Assembly (NCBI GenBank): GCA_963725655.1
Contig: CAVRYY010000001.1
Location: forward strand, 2,170,001-2,234,000
Reading direction: 5' to 3'
Length of the DNA: 64,000 nucleotides
Origin: CAVRXT01 sp963725655
GTDB lineage: Bacteria > Acidobacteriota > Terriglobia > Acidiferrales > UBA7541
Position numbers and translations under genes: made by a program. Within the stretch, counting starts at the first letter, position 1, and each line of letters opens with the position of its first letter. Of the stretch, positions 25,748 through 35,346 are shown piece by piece. The notes under the pieces are model-generated. The model had not been told where the DNA came from, did not search any database, and saw only the letters and a list, made by a program, of their open reading frames with translations.

Positions 25748-26758
25748 GGAAGCGCCGGGACCTTGGCCGACCGAAATGGGAGGTGCGACTTGGCGGGCGT
25801 CGATGGCGATGGGAACGATGTGGGAAGCCTCGGAGTCCGATACGTAAAGAATCCCTGGTAGGACGGAAAATGTGGCGCTGGTGGGCCGCAGGCCGAGTAG
25901 AACGAAATCGCCGACTTCATTGGTGGAAGTATCGACGACCACCAGTCCGTGGGTTTCGGGGCATGGAATGTAGAGTTCGCCGCCGTCGGGTTTGAGGATT
26001 AGATCGCTGGGATTTCCGCCCAGCGACAGGTTTGCCTGAAGCACGTCGTGCCGCAAATCAACTACCGAGACTTGCGGGCGGCTGCCGGAGCTAACGAAAG
26101 CCTTGGAACCGTCCGGCAGGATAGCCACCTGTTCCGGGTCCGGCCCGGTAGGTATGACCGCGCGGGATACCAGGGTTGAGGCATCCAAGAGCGACACGGT
26201 GGAGTCGTCGCGATTGGTCACCAGCAAGTCTTTACCGTTCGGTGTGACCCGCGCGATCCATGGCCGGCGGCCAGCACGGCCGCGAGCCACGACGGAATGC
26301 GTCTGCGTATCGATGGCCACGATGGAATCCGAACCGGATGCTGCGACGTAGGCGCGGGTGCCGTCGGCGGAGAAATCGATGGCGAAGGGGCTGCGGCCAG
26401 CGGGAATGCGAGTGACCTGCAAAGTGCGGACGTCGAGCACCCAAACGTAACCGCCGCTGGAGCTGACGCCCCAGATTTCATTACGCTTGGGGTTCGCGCG
26501 GATGCCGCTGGGATCGGGGCCTACCGGTACGGTTGCGGCCGGCGCCAGGCGCACCAAATCGACCACGGTCACGGTGCCATCGTCAATATTACCGATGTAT
26601 GCGTTCAGACGCACGCCGGAACGCAGAAAGGTGGGACGCCGCTCGCGCAGAATCTCGATGCCTGCAAACGCCAACAGAACGACCAAGACAAAAATAATCC
26701 GGCCGCTTAGTATCCGGCGGAGGCCGGACCGCTCTTCGTTTTGGGTGATTATTTCCAC
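25574..26758 (-). CDS. YVTN-type beta-propeller protein
   Basis: A 394-residue membrane-anchored or exported protein. After a charged start, residues about 20-35 form one hydrophobic helix (IIFVLVVLLAFAGIEIL), acting as an anchor or uncleaved signal. The rest consists of about seven blades with the YVTN pattern: a D-G-T-V-x-V-D type strand (VTVVDL), then V-x-V-G-P-x-P-x, then T-R-A-Y-V-A-x-S-G-S. Such proteins are common in Acidobacteria and their ligands are mostly unknown. The ATG is at 26758. It is followed downstream by DNA reading in from the opposite strand. Confidence 0.85.
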   Translation of the reverse strand: MEIITQNEERSGLRRILSGRIIFVLVVLLAFAGIEILRERRPTFLRSGVRLNAYIGNIDDGTVTVVDLVRLAPAATVPVGPDPSGIRANPKRNEIWGVSSSGGYVWVLDVRTLQVTRIPAGRSPFAIDFSADGTRAYVAASGSDSIVAIDTQTHSVVARGRAGRRPWIARVTPNGKDLLVTNRDDSTVSLLDASTLVSRAVIPTGPDPEQVAILPDGSKAFVSSGSRPQVSVVDLRHDVLQANLSLGGNPSDLILKPDGGELYIPCPETHGLVVVDTSTNEVGDFVLLGLRPTSATFSVLPGILYVSDSEASHIVPIAIDARQVAPPISVGQGPGASLITPGGDMLLVVDQISDDLAVVRSLASSSTGVSSPPGGLITLIPVGRHPRDLAVKMF

Positions 26759-26820
26759 GATATGCCGCGCAGGCTTTGGTGGTGACTCGGTTTTGGCGCG
26801 GGCTTCCGCGCTGCGCTGCC

Positions 26821-27849
26821 CTAATTCAGCGAACGATGCAGGACTTGGGCGATCTGCCGGACCTCGTCCACCAGGCGATCGAGCTCCGCCGGAAGGATGG
26901 ATTGAGGCCCGTCGGAAAGCGCGCGGTCGGGATCGTTATGGACTTCGACCAGCAGGCCGTCGGCGCCAACCGCAACGGCGGCGCGCGAAAGCGGCAGCAC
27001 CTTGTTGCGGCGTCCGGTGCCGTGGCTGGGATCGACCACGATCGGAAGATGGCTGAGCCGCTGCACCGCGGGAACCAAGCTAAGGTCGAGGGTATTGCGG
27101 GTATGGTCGGAAAAGGTGCGCACGCCGCGCTCGCACAGGATCACGTTGTAATTGCCCTCGGCCAGGATGTATTCCGCGGCCATCAGAAATTCGTCGAGAG
27201 TGGCGGACATACCGCGTTTGAGCAGGACCGGTTTGCGAGTGCGGCCAGCGCTCTTGAGCAGCGAGAAATTCTGCATGTTGCGGGCGCCGATCTGGATCAC
27301 GTCGGCGTATTTTTCCACCAGGGCCAGGCTTTCGTTATCGATGGCTTCGGTGACGATGCCCAGACCGAACTCATCGCGCACTTCTTTTAACAGCTTCAGG
27401 CCGGCCTCGCCGAGGCCCTGAAAGGCGTAGGGGGAAGTGCGCGGCTTGTAAGCTCCGCCGCGAAAAAGATGAACTCCGGCCGCCTTGATGCGTTCGGCGA
27501 TGGCGAAAACCTGTTCGCGGGACTCGACGGCGCACGGCCCGGCAACCATGCCGACCGCGGGGCCGCCGAAGGTGACGTCGCCGGATGGCGTGGGCACCCG
27601 AACCACGGTGTTCTCTTCTTTCACGTCGCGGCTAACCAGCTTGTACGGCTTGCTTACCGGGATGCATTCCACCACCCCCGGCATGGAAACGATTGTTCCG
27701 AGGTCCACGAAACCGGAATTACCGGTGATTCCGATGGCGGTGCGTCCCGAGCCAGGAATGGGATGGGCCTTAAAGCCGAACGATTCGATACGCGCGCAAA
27801 CGGCGCGAACCTGTTCTTCCGAAGCGTGTGCCTGCATCACTACCAGCAT
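26821..27849 (-). CDS. aroF: 3-Deoxy-7-phosphoheptulonate synthase (AroF/AroG-II type with N-terminal ferredoxin-like domain)
   Basis: The first enzyme of the shikimate pathway, condensing PEP and erythrose 4-phosphate. Residues 1-70 form a small regulatory domain (MLVVMQAHASEEQVRAV). The barrel then has VGMVAGPCAVESREQ, FRGGAYKPRTSPYAFQGLG, IGARNMQNF, LLKRGMSATLDEFL and VVDPSHGTGRR, which bring the metal and PEP ligands (Cys, His, Glu, Asp). At 342 residues it matches the Bacillus/Thermotoga-type enzyme. The frame opens to 28122, but ATG 27849 fits the family start. Monocistronic here. Confidence 0.94.
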   Translation of the reverse strand: MLVVMQAHASEEQVRAVCARIESFGFKAHPIPGSGRTAIGITGNSGFVDLGTIVSMPGVVECIPVSKPYKLVSRDVKEENTVVRVPTPSGDVTFGGPAVGMVAGPCAVESREQVFAIAERIKAAGVHLFRGGAYKPRTSPYAFQGLGEAGLKLLKEVRDEFGLGIVTEAIDNESLALVEKYADVIQIGARNMQNFSLLKSAGRTRKPVLLKRGMSATLDEFLMAAEYILAEGNYNVILCERGVRTFSDHTRNTLDLSLVPAVQRLSHLPIVVDPSHGTGRRNKVLPLSRAAVAVGADGLLVEVHNDPDRALSDGPQSILPAELDRLVDEVRQIAQVLHRSLN

Positions 27850-28137
27850 CGTGCTTCTCCCCGGGGTTGCGAAGGATAGATACCGAATCGGCCGGCTAGT
27901 CCCGCTCTTTGCTGCGGCTTGGAAACGGACCGTGGCCGAGGCCGCGATGTAGCGATCCTCGCCAGTCTGGATGTGGAAAGCGAAGTTTACTGCAAAGCCG
28001 CGCCAGGCTGCAAACCGGCGCGCCGGGGCGTGGCGCGGGGAGGCATCCGGCGAGGACAAATTCAAAATTCGGTTTGAGGTTGCGAAGCGATATACTTCGT
28101 TTGCCTCGACGCTCGATATCAACTCAGGAGAGAAAAC

Positions 28138-28680
28138 ATGACCAAGAACTCATGGCTTTGTACCGCGCTCTTATTCGCCTTTGTGGCGGCGCCAGCGGCG
28201 CGCGCGCAGCAGGATAAAACCAAGCGGCCAAGCCCGCCGGCGAAAGCCGATTGCAGCTTTACCGACGGCAAGACCGTGCACATCGACTACTCCAGCCCAC
28301 GCATGAAGGGCCGCAAAATCTTCGGCGACCTGGTGCCCTTCGGCCAGCCCTGGCGCACCGGTGCCAACGAAGCCACCACATTCGTGATCGATACGAACCT
28401 CTTGGTGGGCGATCAAAACGTGCCGGCAGGCAGCTATACGCTCTTCACCGTTCCGACCGAAAAGGCCTGGACGCTGATTGTCAGCAAAAAGACCGGCGAA
28501 TGGGGCACGCCGTATCCCGGAGAAGCCAACGATTTGGTGCGGGTGAAGATGAAGGCGTCACAATTTACCCCGCCAGTGGAGAACATGACCATCGATCTGA
28601 AGCGGACCGACGACGTTTGCACGCTGAGCGTCTCGTGGGATCAGACCATAGCGACGGTAGGGTTGGTGGAAAAGAAGTAA
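28138..28680 (+). CDS. DUF2911 secreted protein
   Basis: A 180-residue protein with a signal peptide (residues 1-24, ending ARAQ) and a DUF2911 domain: VHIDYSSPRMKGRKIFGDLVPFGQPWRTGANEA region, visible in pieces at residues 48-82, then AGSYTLFTVPTEKAWTLI and GTPYPGEANDLVRV. DUF2911 is common in Acidobacteria and Bacteroidetes; its function is unknown. The start has AGGAGA about six bases before ATG. It is divergent from the DAHP synthase with a gap of 288 bases that should hold both promoters. Confidence 0.9.
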   Translation: MTKNSWLCTALLFAFVAAPAARAQQDKTKRPSPPAKADCSFTDGKTVHIDYSSPRMKGRKIFGDLVPFGQPWRTGANEATTFVIDTNLLVGDQNVPAGSYTLFTVPTEKAWTLIVSKKTGEWGTPYPGEANDLVRVKMKASQFTPPVENMTIDLKRTDDVCTLSVSWDQTIATVGLVEKK

Positions 28681-28719
28681 AGCGGGACCGGTCGCCCGGC
28701 GCGTGCCCCGCGCCGGGCG

Positions 28720-29466
28720 CTACAATTTTCGTCCGACGGCGACCAGATTCTGGCCGATCGGCGGTGTAACCACAGCCTCGAGGCGCCGGACGACGGGGAT
28801 TACCACCCGATCGTAGAACTGCACGCTGGAGGCGGGAATGGTGGTGCGCTGCAGAATCTTGGCGGTGAAATACCACGACATGATTCCAGGGAAGTTCACG
28901 TAGTGGAGCCGCTCGACGTGGAATCCGGAGGCCTTGAGCTTTCCGGCGAGTTCGGGCTTCACGTAGCGTCGAAAATGGCCGAATTGGGCGTCTAGCTTGC
29001 CATACAACGCCGGTAAGGCCGGCACAAACAGCAGAATTGTGCCGCCCGGCGCGAGGGTGCGGTTGGCGTCCCGTAGGAACTGCTCGTCGTCCTGAATGTG
29101 CTCCATCACGTTTACAGCGGCAATGGAATCGGGCGGGTCTGCGGGTTGCCAGGCGTTCAGATAGATGGGCAGGGCCTGGGCTCGTGGGTTGGCCTGCAAG
29201 CGGTCATTCAAGATCGGAAAGAGATTGGCGGCCGGTTCGAGCGCTGTAAGTTCTTGCACAGCAGCAGTTTCCAGGATGATCCGAGAGAAAGAGCCGATCC
29301 CCGCACCCACTTCGGCGACGCGCGGCCCGAGGTAGGGCCGGAAGAGATCCAGGATCCAGCGGTGGTAATTGTCGGCGTGGTCCATAGCAGCGAGTTCCTG
29401 GCCGGGATAGAGCAGGCCAGGGCCCTCAGGGGAGGCGTGGAGAGCGGTGATGGGAGTGGGAGGCAC
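28720..29466 (-). CDS. Class I SAM-dependent methyltransferase
   Basis: A 248-residue Rossmann-fold methyltransferase. Motif I is VAEVGAGIGSFS (about 50-61), motif II ends in the acidic loop LTALEPA (about 72-78), and the post-motif region is VNVMEHIQDDEQFLRDANRTLAPGGTILLFVP (in pieces). This resembles the UbiE/COQ5-like Methyltransf_11/23 group. A C-terminal part with HFRRYVKPEL resembles methyltransferases encoded near glycosyltransferases. The substrate is unknown. GTG at 29466 is the listed start. It is divergent from nfo. Confidence 0.88.
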   Translation of the reverse strand: MPPTPITALHASPEGPGLLYPGQELAAMDHADNYHRWILDLFRPYLGPRVAEVGAGIGSFSRIILETAAVQELTALEPAANLFPILNDRLQANPRAQALPIYLNAWQPADPPDSIAAVNVMEHIQDDEQFLRDANRTLAPGGTILLFVPALPALYGKLDAQFGHFRRYVKPELAGKLKASGFHVERLHYVNFPGIMSWYFTAKILQRTTIPASSVQFYDRVVIPVVRRLEAVVTPPIGQNLVAVGRKL

Positions 29467-29652
29467 CGAATCGCTACCCAGCCATCTAATCGCAGGAGGT
29501 AACGGAAGTCAACGGCGGTGAGAAGGCAGTTTCTCGGTTGGAGCGGATGCATTGGTATGGCGAAGGAATCGCGAATCGGTTAGAATAGGGATTCGAGCGC
29601 TGGCCGAGAGCGTACCGTCCACGCAAACTACGCTCCGGAAGTCACTTAGGGA

Positions 29653-30741
29653 ATGTCCGACCCCCAACAACACATAGCCGAACCCGCCTACGACGTCGCT
29701 GACGAATATCGCCCTGAGCCGCCCGCCCCGCCGAGAGCCCCCGCATGGATGGACGGCAGCCTCCGAATTGGGATACACACGTCCATCGCTGGGGACATCG
29801 TCCAAGCGCTAGATATCGCTCATCGCATCGGCGCCAACGCGGTGCAAATATTTTCGTCCAGCCCGCGAATGTGGGTGCGTCCGCAAGGCGGATCGCGCAT
29901 TGCGTCGGCGGACGCCACACGATTCATCGAGCGCCGCGCGGCCCTGGGACTGGGCCCGGTGGCGATCCATTCCAACTATTTGATCAATCTGGCGTCTCCA
30001 GAACGGGTGCTGCGCACTCGCTCGATGCAGGCGTTCCACGACGAGATCGTGCGAGCGATGTCGTTGGGCGCGGATTTCCTGGTGATGCATCCGGGCAGCA
30101 CCAAGGGCGGAGACCGGCGCTCCGGCGTCTCGATGATCGCGGAAGGACTGCGGCAAGCGGTGCGCGGACTGAGATTTTCCGGGAACCTGCGAATTTTGCT
30201 GGAAAATACTTCCGGGCAGGGAAGTTGCATCGGCGGGTATTTCCAGGAGTTACAGGCGATCATCGAAGCGTGTTCGGGCATCCCGTTGGGGGTGTGCATC
30301 GATATCGCGCACCTCTTTCAATTTGGGCACGATTTGCGGACCGCGGAAGGCCTGGAAGCGGTGATGCAGAAAATTGAAGCGACGGTGGGACTGCATCAAG
30401 TGTACCTAGTGCACGCCAACGACTCCAAGACGCCGCTGGGGTCCAAACTCGATCGCCACGATCACATCGGCAAAGGGAAAATCGGGCTGGAGGCGTTCGA
30501 GCGGATCATGGTGCATCCGCTACTGAAGGGCCGGCCGTTCATTCTGGAGACGCCGATCGAGAAGCCGGGAGACGATGCGCGCAACGTAGCCACATTGTGG
30601 AAGCTCGCGGGATTCCCGATTAAGGCGGCTCGGAAAAAGGGCAGCCCGGCCCGGCGTCATAAATCGGCCGCGAAGAAATCCGGCGGGAGCAAGCCGCCGA
30701 AAAAAACGAGCGCGCGAAAACAACGATCGAAAGGGAAATGA
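29653..30741 (+). CDS. nfo: Deoxyribonuclease IV (AP endonuclease)
   Basis: A TIM-barrel, three-zinc endonuclease IV acting at abasic sites in base-excision repair. The core (about residues 38-310) has IGIHTSIAGDIVQALDIA, VIQIF-like AVQIFSSSPRMW, IHSNYLINLASPE, HPGSTKGGDR, ILLENTSGQGSCIGG, CIDIAHLFQFG, VHANDSKTPLGSKLDRHDHIGKGKIG (in pieces) and FILETPIEK, supplying the His/Glu/Asp zinc ligands. A C-terminal tail of about 40 residues is Lys/Arg/Ser/Ala-rich, absent from most homologues, and may hold DNA. The first 36 residues are Pro/Glu-rich. Six bases separate its stop from the leuS GTG. Confidence 0.93.
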   Translation: MSDPQQHIAEPAYDVADEYRPEPPAPPRAPAWMDGSLRIGIHTSIAGDIVQALDIAHRIGANAVQIFSSSPRMWVRPQGGSRIASADATRFIERRAALGLGPVAIHSNYLINLASPERVLRTRSMQAFHDEIVRAMSLGADFLVMHPGSTKGGDRRSGVSMIAEGLRQAVRGLRFSGNLRILLENTSGQGSCIGGYFQELQAIIEACSGIPLGVCIDIAHLFQFGHDLRTAEGLEAVMQKIEATVGLHQVYLVHANDSKTPLGSKLDRHDHIGKGKIGLEAFERIMVHPLLKGRPFILETPIEKPGDDARNVATLWKLAGFPIKAARKKGSPARRHKSAAKKSGGSKPPKKTSARKQRSKGK

Positions 30742-30747
30742 GCCCGA

Positions 30748-33243
30748 GTGGATTACGAGCCGCAGCGAATTGAAGAGAAGTGGCAGAAGGTATGGGAAGA
30801 GCAGGATGCCTTTCGAGCGGTAGAGGATCCATCGCGTCCCAAGTGCTATTTGCTGGAGATGTTGCCATACCCTTCCGGCACGCTGCACATGGGCCACATG
30901 CGGAATTACACGCTGGGCGACGCGGTGGCGCGCTACAAGCGGCTGTGCGGCAACAACGTGCTGCATCCGATGGGATGGGATTCGTTTGGCCTGCCGGCGG
31001 AGAACGCCGCGATCAAGCGCGGCACGGCCCCTCGGGAATGGACCAATTCCAACATCGAGCAGATGAAATCGGTCTGCAAGCGATTCGGCTTCAGCTACGA
31101 CTGGAGCCGTGAGATTTCCACCTGCGAGCCGGAATATTACCGCTGGAACCAGTGGCTGTTTCTGCGCATGCTGGAGCGCGGGCTGGCCTACCGCAAGAAG
31201 AGCCGGGTGAATTGGTGTCCGGTGTGCCAAACGGTGCTGGCCAATGAGCAGGTAATCGAAGGTTACTGCTGGCAGCACGACACCACCGCGGTGGAAGCGA
31301 AAGAGCTCGATCAGTGGTTTCTGAAGACCACCGCTTATTCCGACGAGCTGCTGGACGACATGGACGAGCTTGTTGGCGGCTGGCCAGAGCGCGTCCTGAC
31401 CATGCAGCGCAATTGGATCGGGAAATCGCGCGGAACCCGCATTCGCTTTGCGGTGGAAGGCCCCGGCGATCTGCACATTGAAGTTTTTACCACTCGCGTT
31501 GACACGATTTTCGGCGCGTCCGCTGTAATTCTGTCCGCTGCACACCCATCCTTGCCCGCGTTGCTGGCGGACCGCCCCGGCCGAAATAGCATGGAAGCGC
31601 AGGCCAAGGCGATGGTGCAAAAAAATCTGCGCGCGGCGGAGCTGGCCACGGCGGAGAAAGAAGGCTTTTTCACCGGACGATTCGTGATCAATCCGTTTTC
31701 GGGCGAGAGCCTGCCGGTGTGGGTGGCGAATTTCGTTCTGGCGGAATACGGCACCGGCGCGGTGATGGCGGTTCCCGCGGGCGACCAGCGCGACTTTGAG
31801 TTTGCGAAAAAATATCAGCTCCCGGTGCGAGTGGTGGTGCAGCCGGAGGGCGCTCCGGCGCTGCAGTCCGACCGAATGACCGAAGCATTCACCGCGTTCG
31901 GGCGCCTGGTTAATTCCGGGCCGTTCACCGGACTCACTTCGGAACAAGCCATCGACAAGATGAACGCGCAAGCCGCGGCCGAAGGCTTCGGCGAAGCGGA
32001 GACGACCTACCGGCTGAAGGACTGGGGCGTCTCGCGGCAACGGTATTGGGGAACGCCGATCCCGGTGATCTATTGCCCGGGGTGCGGGGTGGTGGCGGTG
32101 CCGGACGACCAACTGCCGGTGCGGCTGCCGGAAAACGTAACGCTCACCGGAAAGGGCGAATCGCCGCTGGCGGGAGTTGCGGAGTTCGTGAATGTGAAGT
32201 GCCCCAAGTGCGGAGGCGCCGGGCGGCGAGAGACGGACACGATGGACACGTTCTTCGATTCGTCGTGGTATTTCTACCGGTATACGGACGCGCACAACGA
32301 TCACGCTCCGTACGATTCGGCCAAAGCGAAGTATTGGTTCCCGATCGACCAGTATATCGGCGGGATCGAGCACGCCATCCTGCACCTGATCTATTCGCGA
32401 TTTTTCTGCAAAGTGATGCGCGATATCGGAATGATCGATCACGATGAGCCGGTGAAGAAGCTGTTCTCCCAAGGCATGGTATTGAAAGACGGCGCGAAGA
32501 TGTCGAAGTCCAAAGGCAATGTGGTGGGGGCGATCGACATGGCTGAGAAATACGGCTGCGATACGGCGCGAATGTATACGCTGTTTGCCGCGCCTCCGGA
32601 CCGCAGCCTGGAATGGAGCGAGCAGGGAATTGAAGGATGCTCGCGCTTCCTGAACCGGGTATACCGGCTGATCACCAAGCATGCGGAGCGGCTGCAGGGG
32701 GTGACGTCGTGCGGTGATTCCGCAGAGGTGGCGGACATGACGCCACAGGAGAAAAAACTGCTGCGCGAGACGCACCAAACGCTGCGGCGCGTGACCAACG
32801 ATTTTGAAGTGCGTTGGCATTTCAATACTTCGGTGGCGCACATCATGGAACTGGTGAACCTGCTGCAGGCGGAAGAGCCACTCGATAGCAAGGTGAGCGC
32901 GCCGGTGCTCAAGAGAGTCTTTGAGATTCTGGTGCTGATGCTGGATCCCTTTGCGCCGCATATTGGCGAAGAGTTGTGGGAACTGCTGGGGCATAGCGGC
33001 GGAGTGGCGCAGACCCGCTGGCCGGCCTACCGCGAGGACCTGGCGCGGGAAGACCAGATCGAAGTGATTATCCAGATCAACGGACGGCTGCGCGGCAAAA
33101 TGCTGGTTGAGCCGGGGCTGGGCCAGCAAGAATTGAACGACATGGCGGTGAACGACCCGCGAATTTCCGTCCTGCTGCAAGGGAAGACGATAGTGAAAAT
33201 TATCGTGGTGCCCGACAAGCTCGTGAATATCGTGCTGCGTTAG
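30748..33243 (+). CDS. leuS: Leucine--tRNA ligase
   Basis: An 831-residue class I synthetase. The HIGH motif is HMGHMRNYTLGD (about residues 50-53), the editing CP1 domain follows, including the threonine-rich region and DQRDFEFA, and the KMSKS signature is KMSKSKGN (about residue 585). The anticodon-binding domain and the C-terminal LeuS-specific part end in VPDKLVNIVLR. CPVC and CPGC / CPKCGG mark zinc-finger regions. GTG at 30748 follows GGGA. It lies between nfo and guaA on the same strand. A 1065-codon antisense frame over this gene is an artefact of high GC. Confidence 0.96.
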   Translation: MDYEPQRIEEKWQKVWEEQDAFRAVEDPSRPKCYLLEMLPYPSGTLHMGHMRNYTLGDAVARYKRLCGNNVLHPMGWDSFGLPAENAAIKRGTAPREWTNSNIEQMKSVCKRFGFSYDWSREISTCEPEYYRWNQWLFLRMLERGLAYRKKSRVNWCPVCQTVLANEQVIEGYCWQHDTTAVEAKELDQWFLKTTAYSDELLDDMDELVGGWPERVLTMQRNWIGKSRGTRIRFAVEGPGDLHIEVFTTRVDTIFGASAVILSAAHPSLPALLADRPGRNSMEAQAKAMVQKNLRAAELATAEKEGFFTGRFVINPFSGESLPVWVANFVLAEYGTGAVMAVPAGDQRDFEFAKKYQLPVRVVVQPEGAPALQSDRMTEAFTAFGRLVNSGPFTGLTSEQAIDKMNAQAAAEGFGEAETTYRLKDWGVSRQRYWGTPIPVIYCPGCGVVAVPDDQLPVRLPENVTLTGKGESPLAGVAEFVNVKCPKCGGAGRRETDTMDTFFDSSWYFYRYTDAHNDHAPYDSAKAKYWFPIDQYIGGIEHAILHLIYSRFFCKVMRDIGMIDHDEPVKKLFSQGMVLKDGAKMSKSKGNVVGAIDMAEKYGCDTARMYTLFAAPPDRSLEWSEQGIEGCSRFLNRVYRLITKHAERLQGVTSCGDSAEVADMTPQEKKLLRETHQTLRRVTNDFEVRWHFNTSVAHIMELVNLLQAEEPLDSKVSAPVLKRVFEILVLMLDPFAPHIGEELWELLGHSGGVAQTRWPAYREDLAREDQIEVIIQINGRLRGKMLVEPGLGQQELNDMAVNDPRISVLLQGKTIVKIIVVPDKLVNIVLR

Positions 33244-33302
33244 AGCACAATTGGGCCGAGTGCCGCGCTGCAAATGGCGCGGTTCTACCGGCGAGGAGGA
33301 TC

Positions 33303-34865
33303 GTGAGCGTACCCGGCGGCATCGTGGTTTTGGATTTTGGCGGGCAATATACGCAGCTGATTGCCCGGCGCATTCGCGAACAGGAAGTTTTCTCAGCGGT
33401 CCTGCCCTGCACGGCCAGCATTGACGATATTCGCCGCTACCAACCGTCGGGATTGATTCTGTCGGGCGGACCCAGCTCGGTTTACGCGGACGACGCTCCG
33501 GTATGCGACCCGCAGGTGCTGCGGTTGGGCCTGCCGGTGCTGGGCATTTGCTACGGGATGCAATGGATGACGCGGACGCTGGGAGGTGAAGTGCTGCCGG
33601 CGGACCGGCGCGAATATGGTCCGGCGCAACTGGCCATCGAGAACGAATCGCGGCTTTTTGCGGGAGTTCCACGCGCACTGAAAGTGTGGAATAGCCACGG
33701 AGACCACGTCGCCGCATTGCCGCCCGGCTTCCACGTAACCGCGCGCACCGCCAACGCGATTGCCGCGCTGGAAGATCCGCAGAAAAAACTATTCGCCGTC
33801 GAGTTCCATCCGGAGGTGCAGCACACCGACAACGGCACGGACATGCTACGGAATTTCGCCTTCGCCATTTGCGGGGCGCAGAAGAACTGGAATCGCGCGG
33901 GATTTATCGCCGAGACGGTGGAAGCGATTGGCCGCCAGGCGGAGGGCTCGCGGGCGATTTGCGCCCTCAGCGGCGGGGTGGATTCGACGGTGGCCGCGGC
34001 CCTGGTGCATCGGGCCATCGGCGGCCGGCTGACCAACGTGTTCGTCGATAACGGATTGCTCCGCCGCAACGAATTTGTGGAAACGCTGGAGTTGCTGCGC
34101 GCGCGGCTAGGCTTGAACGTTCTGGGCGTGGATGCCTCGGATCGATTCCTGACCAGCCTGGCCGGGATCACCGATCCGGAAGAAAAGCGAAAAAAAATCG
34201 GCGGGGACTTTATCCGAGTTTTTTCGGAAGAGGCCCGCAAGCTGACGAGCGGCGCGCTGGCCGGAGATCTGCCGGTAAAATTCCTGGTGCAGGGAACTCT
34301 CTATCCCGACGTGATCGAATCGGTGTCGGTGAAGGGCCCATCCGCGACGATCAAGTCGCATCACAATGTGGGCGGACTTCCCAAGGACATGCCGTTCGAG
34401 TTGATCGAACCGTTGCGCGATCTTTTTAAGGATGAAGTCCGCCAGATTGGGCGCGAACTTGGGTTGCCCAGCGAAATCCTCTCGAAGCAACCGTTTCCGG
34501 GACCCGGGTTGGCGGTGAGGCTGGTGGGGCCAATCGACCGCGAGCGCCTGGATACCTTGCGCGCCGCCGACGCGGTGGTGGTGGAGGAAATTGGCCGCGC
34601 GGGACTGTACGAAAAAACGTGGCAAGCCTTCGCGGTGCTGCTGCCGGTGCGCAGCGTGGGGGTGATGGGCGATGGGCGGACTTACGGCGACACGGTGGTA
34701 GTGCGGGTGGTAGAGTCCCAAGACGGCATGACGGCAGACTGGTCGCGTCTGCCGATGCAAGTGCTGGAGAAGATTTCAGTGCGGGTCGTCAACGAGGTGC
34801 CGGCGGTAAACCGGGTCGTGTACGACATCAGCTCGAAACCGCCGAGCACGATCGAATGGGAATAA
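33303..34865 (+). CDS. guaA: GMP synthase (glutamine-hydrolysing)
   Basis: A 520-residue enzyme converting XMP to GMP with glutamine as nitrogen donor. The N-terminal class I amidotransferase has the nucleophile in GICYGMQ (Cys about 82) and EFHPEVQHT (His/Glu about 168-170). The ATP-pyrophosphatase domain has the P-loop SGGVDST (about 222-228). The C-terminal dimerisation domain has FPGPGLAVRLVG and SKPPSTIEWE at the end, as in all GuaA. GTG at 33303 has GGAGG four bases upstream. A small hairpin (CCGCGC/GCGCGG) lies in the 59-base gap after leuS. Confidence 0.97.
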   Translation: MSVPGGIVVLDFGGQYTQLIARRIREQEVFSAVLPCTASIDDIRRYQPSGLILSGGPSSVYADDAPVCDPQVLRLGLPVLGICYGMQWMTRTLGGEVLPADRREYGPAQLAIENESRLFAGVPRALKVWNSHGDHVAALPPGFHVTARTANAIAALEDPQKKLFAVEFHPEVQHTDNGTDMLRNFAFAICGAQKNWNRAGFIAETVEAIGRQAEGSRAICALSGGVDSTVAAALVHRAIGGRLTNVFVDNGLLRRNEFVETLELLRARLGLNVLGVDASDRFLTSLAGITDPEEKRKKIGGDFIRVFSEEARKLTSGALAGDLPVKFLVQGTLYPDVIESVSVKGPSATIKSHHNVGGLPKDMPFELIEPLRDLFKDEVRQIGRELGLPSEILSKQPFPGPGLAVRLVGPIDRERLDTLRAADAVVVEEIGRAGLYEKTWQAFAVLLPVRSVGVMGDGRTYGDTVVVRVVESQDGMTADWSRLPMQVLEKISVRVVNEVPAVNRVVYDISSKPPSTIEWE

Positions 34866-34885
34866 ATCGGATCGAGCCGTTACGA

Positions 34886-35266
34886 CTAGCGGTTTGCCAT
34901 CTTCTGAGCGACGTACAACAGCAGGCGCCGGTCGGATTCATCCAAACGACCGAGCACGCGCCGAAAACGGCCCAGATAGCGAGCTTCTTTACCGCGACTG
35001 CCCCAGACGATATCGTCGGCCGACTTCCGCTTCGGAAGGTTCGGCAGTTCGGGTGGTTCCTCGCCGTCATAGAAGAGCTGGTACAGGGGAACTTCCATAG
35101 CCCTGGCCAACTTTTCGAGCGTCTCGATGGCCGGAACGGTGTGACCGTTCTCGACTCGAGAGATGTAACAGCGGAGAAGTCCGGTGCGCTTCTCGATGTC
35201 ACCTTGGGAGAGTTTTTTGGTTTCGCGTAGTAATCTAAGTCTATCGCCAATTATCATGGGCGACAT
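34886..35266 (-). CDS. XRE-family helix-turn-helix transcriptional regulator
   Basis: A 126-residue regulator. The HTH_3 domain covers residues 6-65: IGDRLRLLRETKKLSQGDIEKRTGLLRCYISRVENGHTVPAIETLEKLARAM in pieces, with the recognition helix around CYISRVENG. The C-terminal part is charged (LPKRKSADDIVWGSRGKEARYLGRF) and has no sensor domain I recognise. It is convergent with guaA, overlapping neither, and divergent from the sigma factor with a gap of 80 bases, so it may regulate that sigma gene. This is inference. Confidence 0.9.
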   Translation of the reverse strand: MSPMIIGDRLRLLRETKKLSQGDIEKRTGLLRCYISRVENGHTVPAIETLEKLARAMEVPLYQLFYDGEEPPELPNLPKRKSADDIVWGSRGKEARYLGRFRRVLGRLDESDRRLLLYVAQKMANR

Positions 35267-35346
35267 TGTTTCATGGAAGATTTAGGTCTGCAAGGTAAAA
35301 TTGAACTCGACAATGGCTTGCGAATACCGGATGTAACCGAACCCGC

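Noticed and set aside
30520..33717. 1065-codon minus-strand frame
   Set aside because: It runs antisense over leuS, which is clear from its motifs, and shows no domain of its own.
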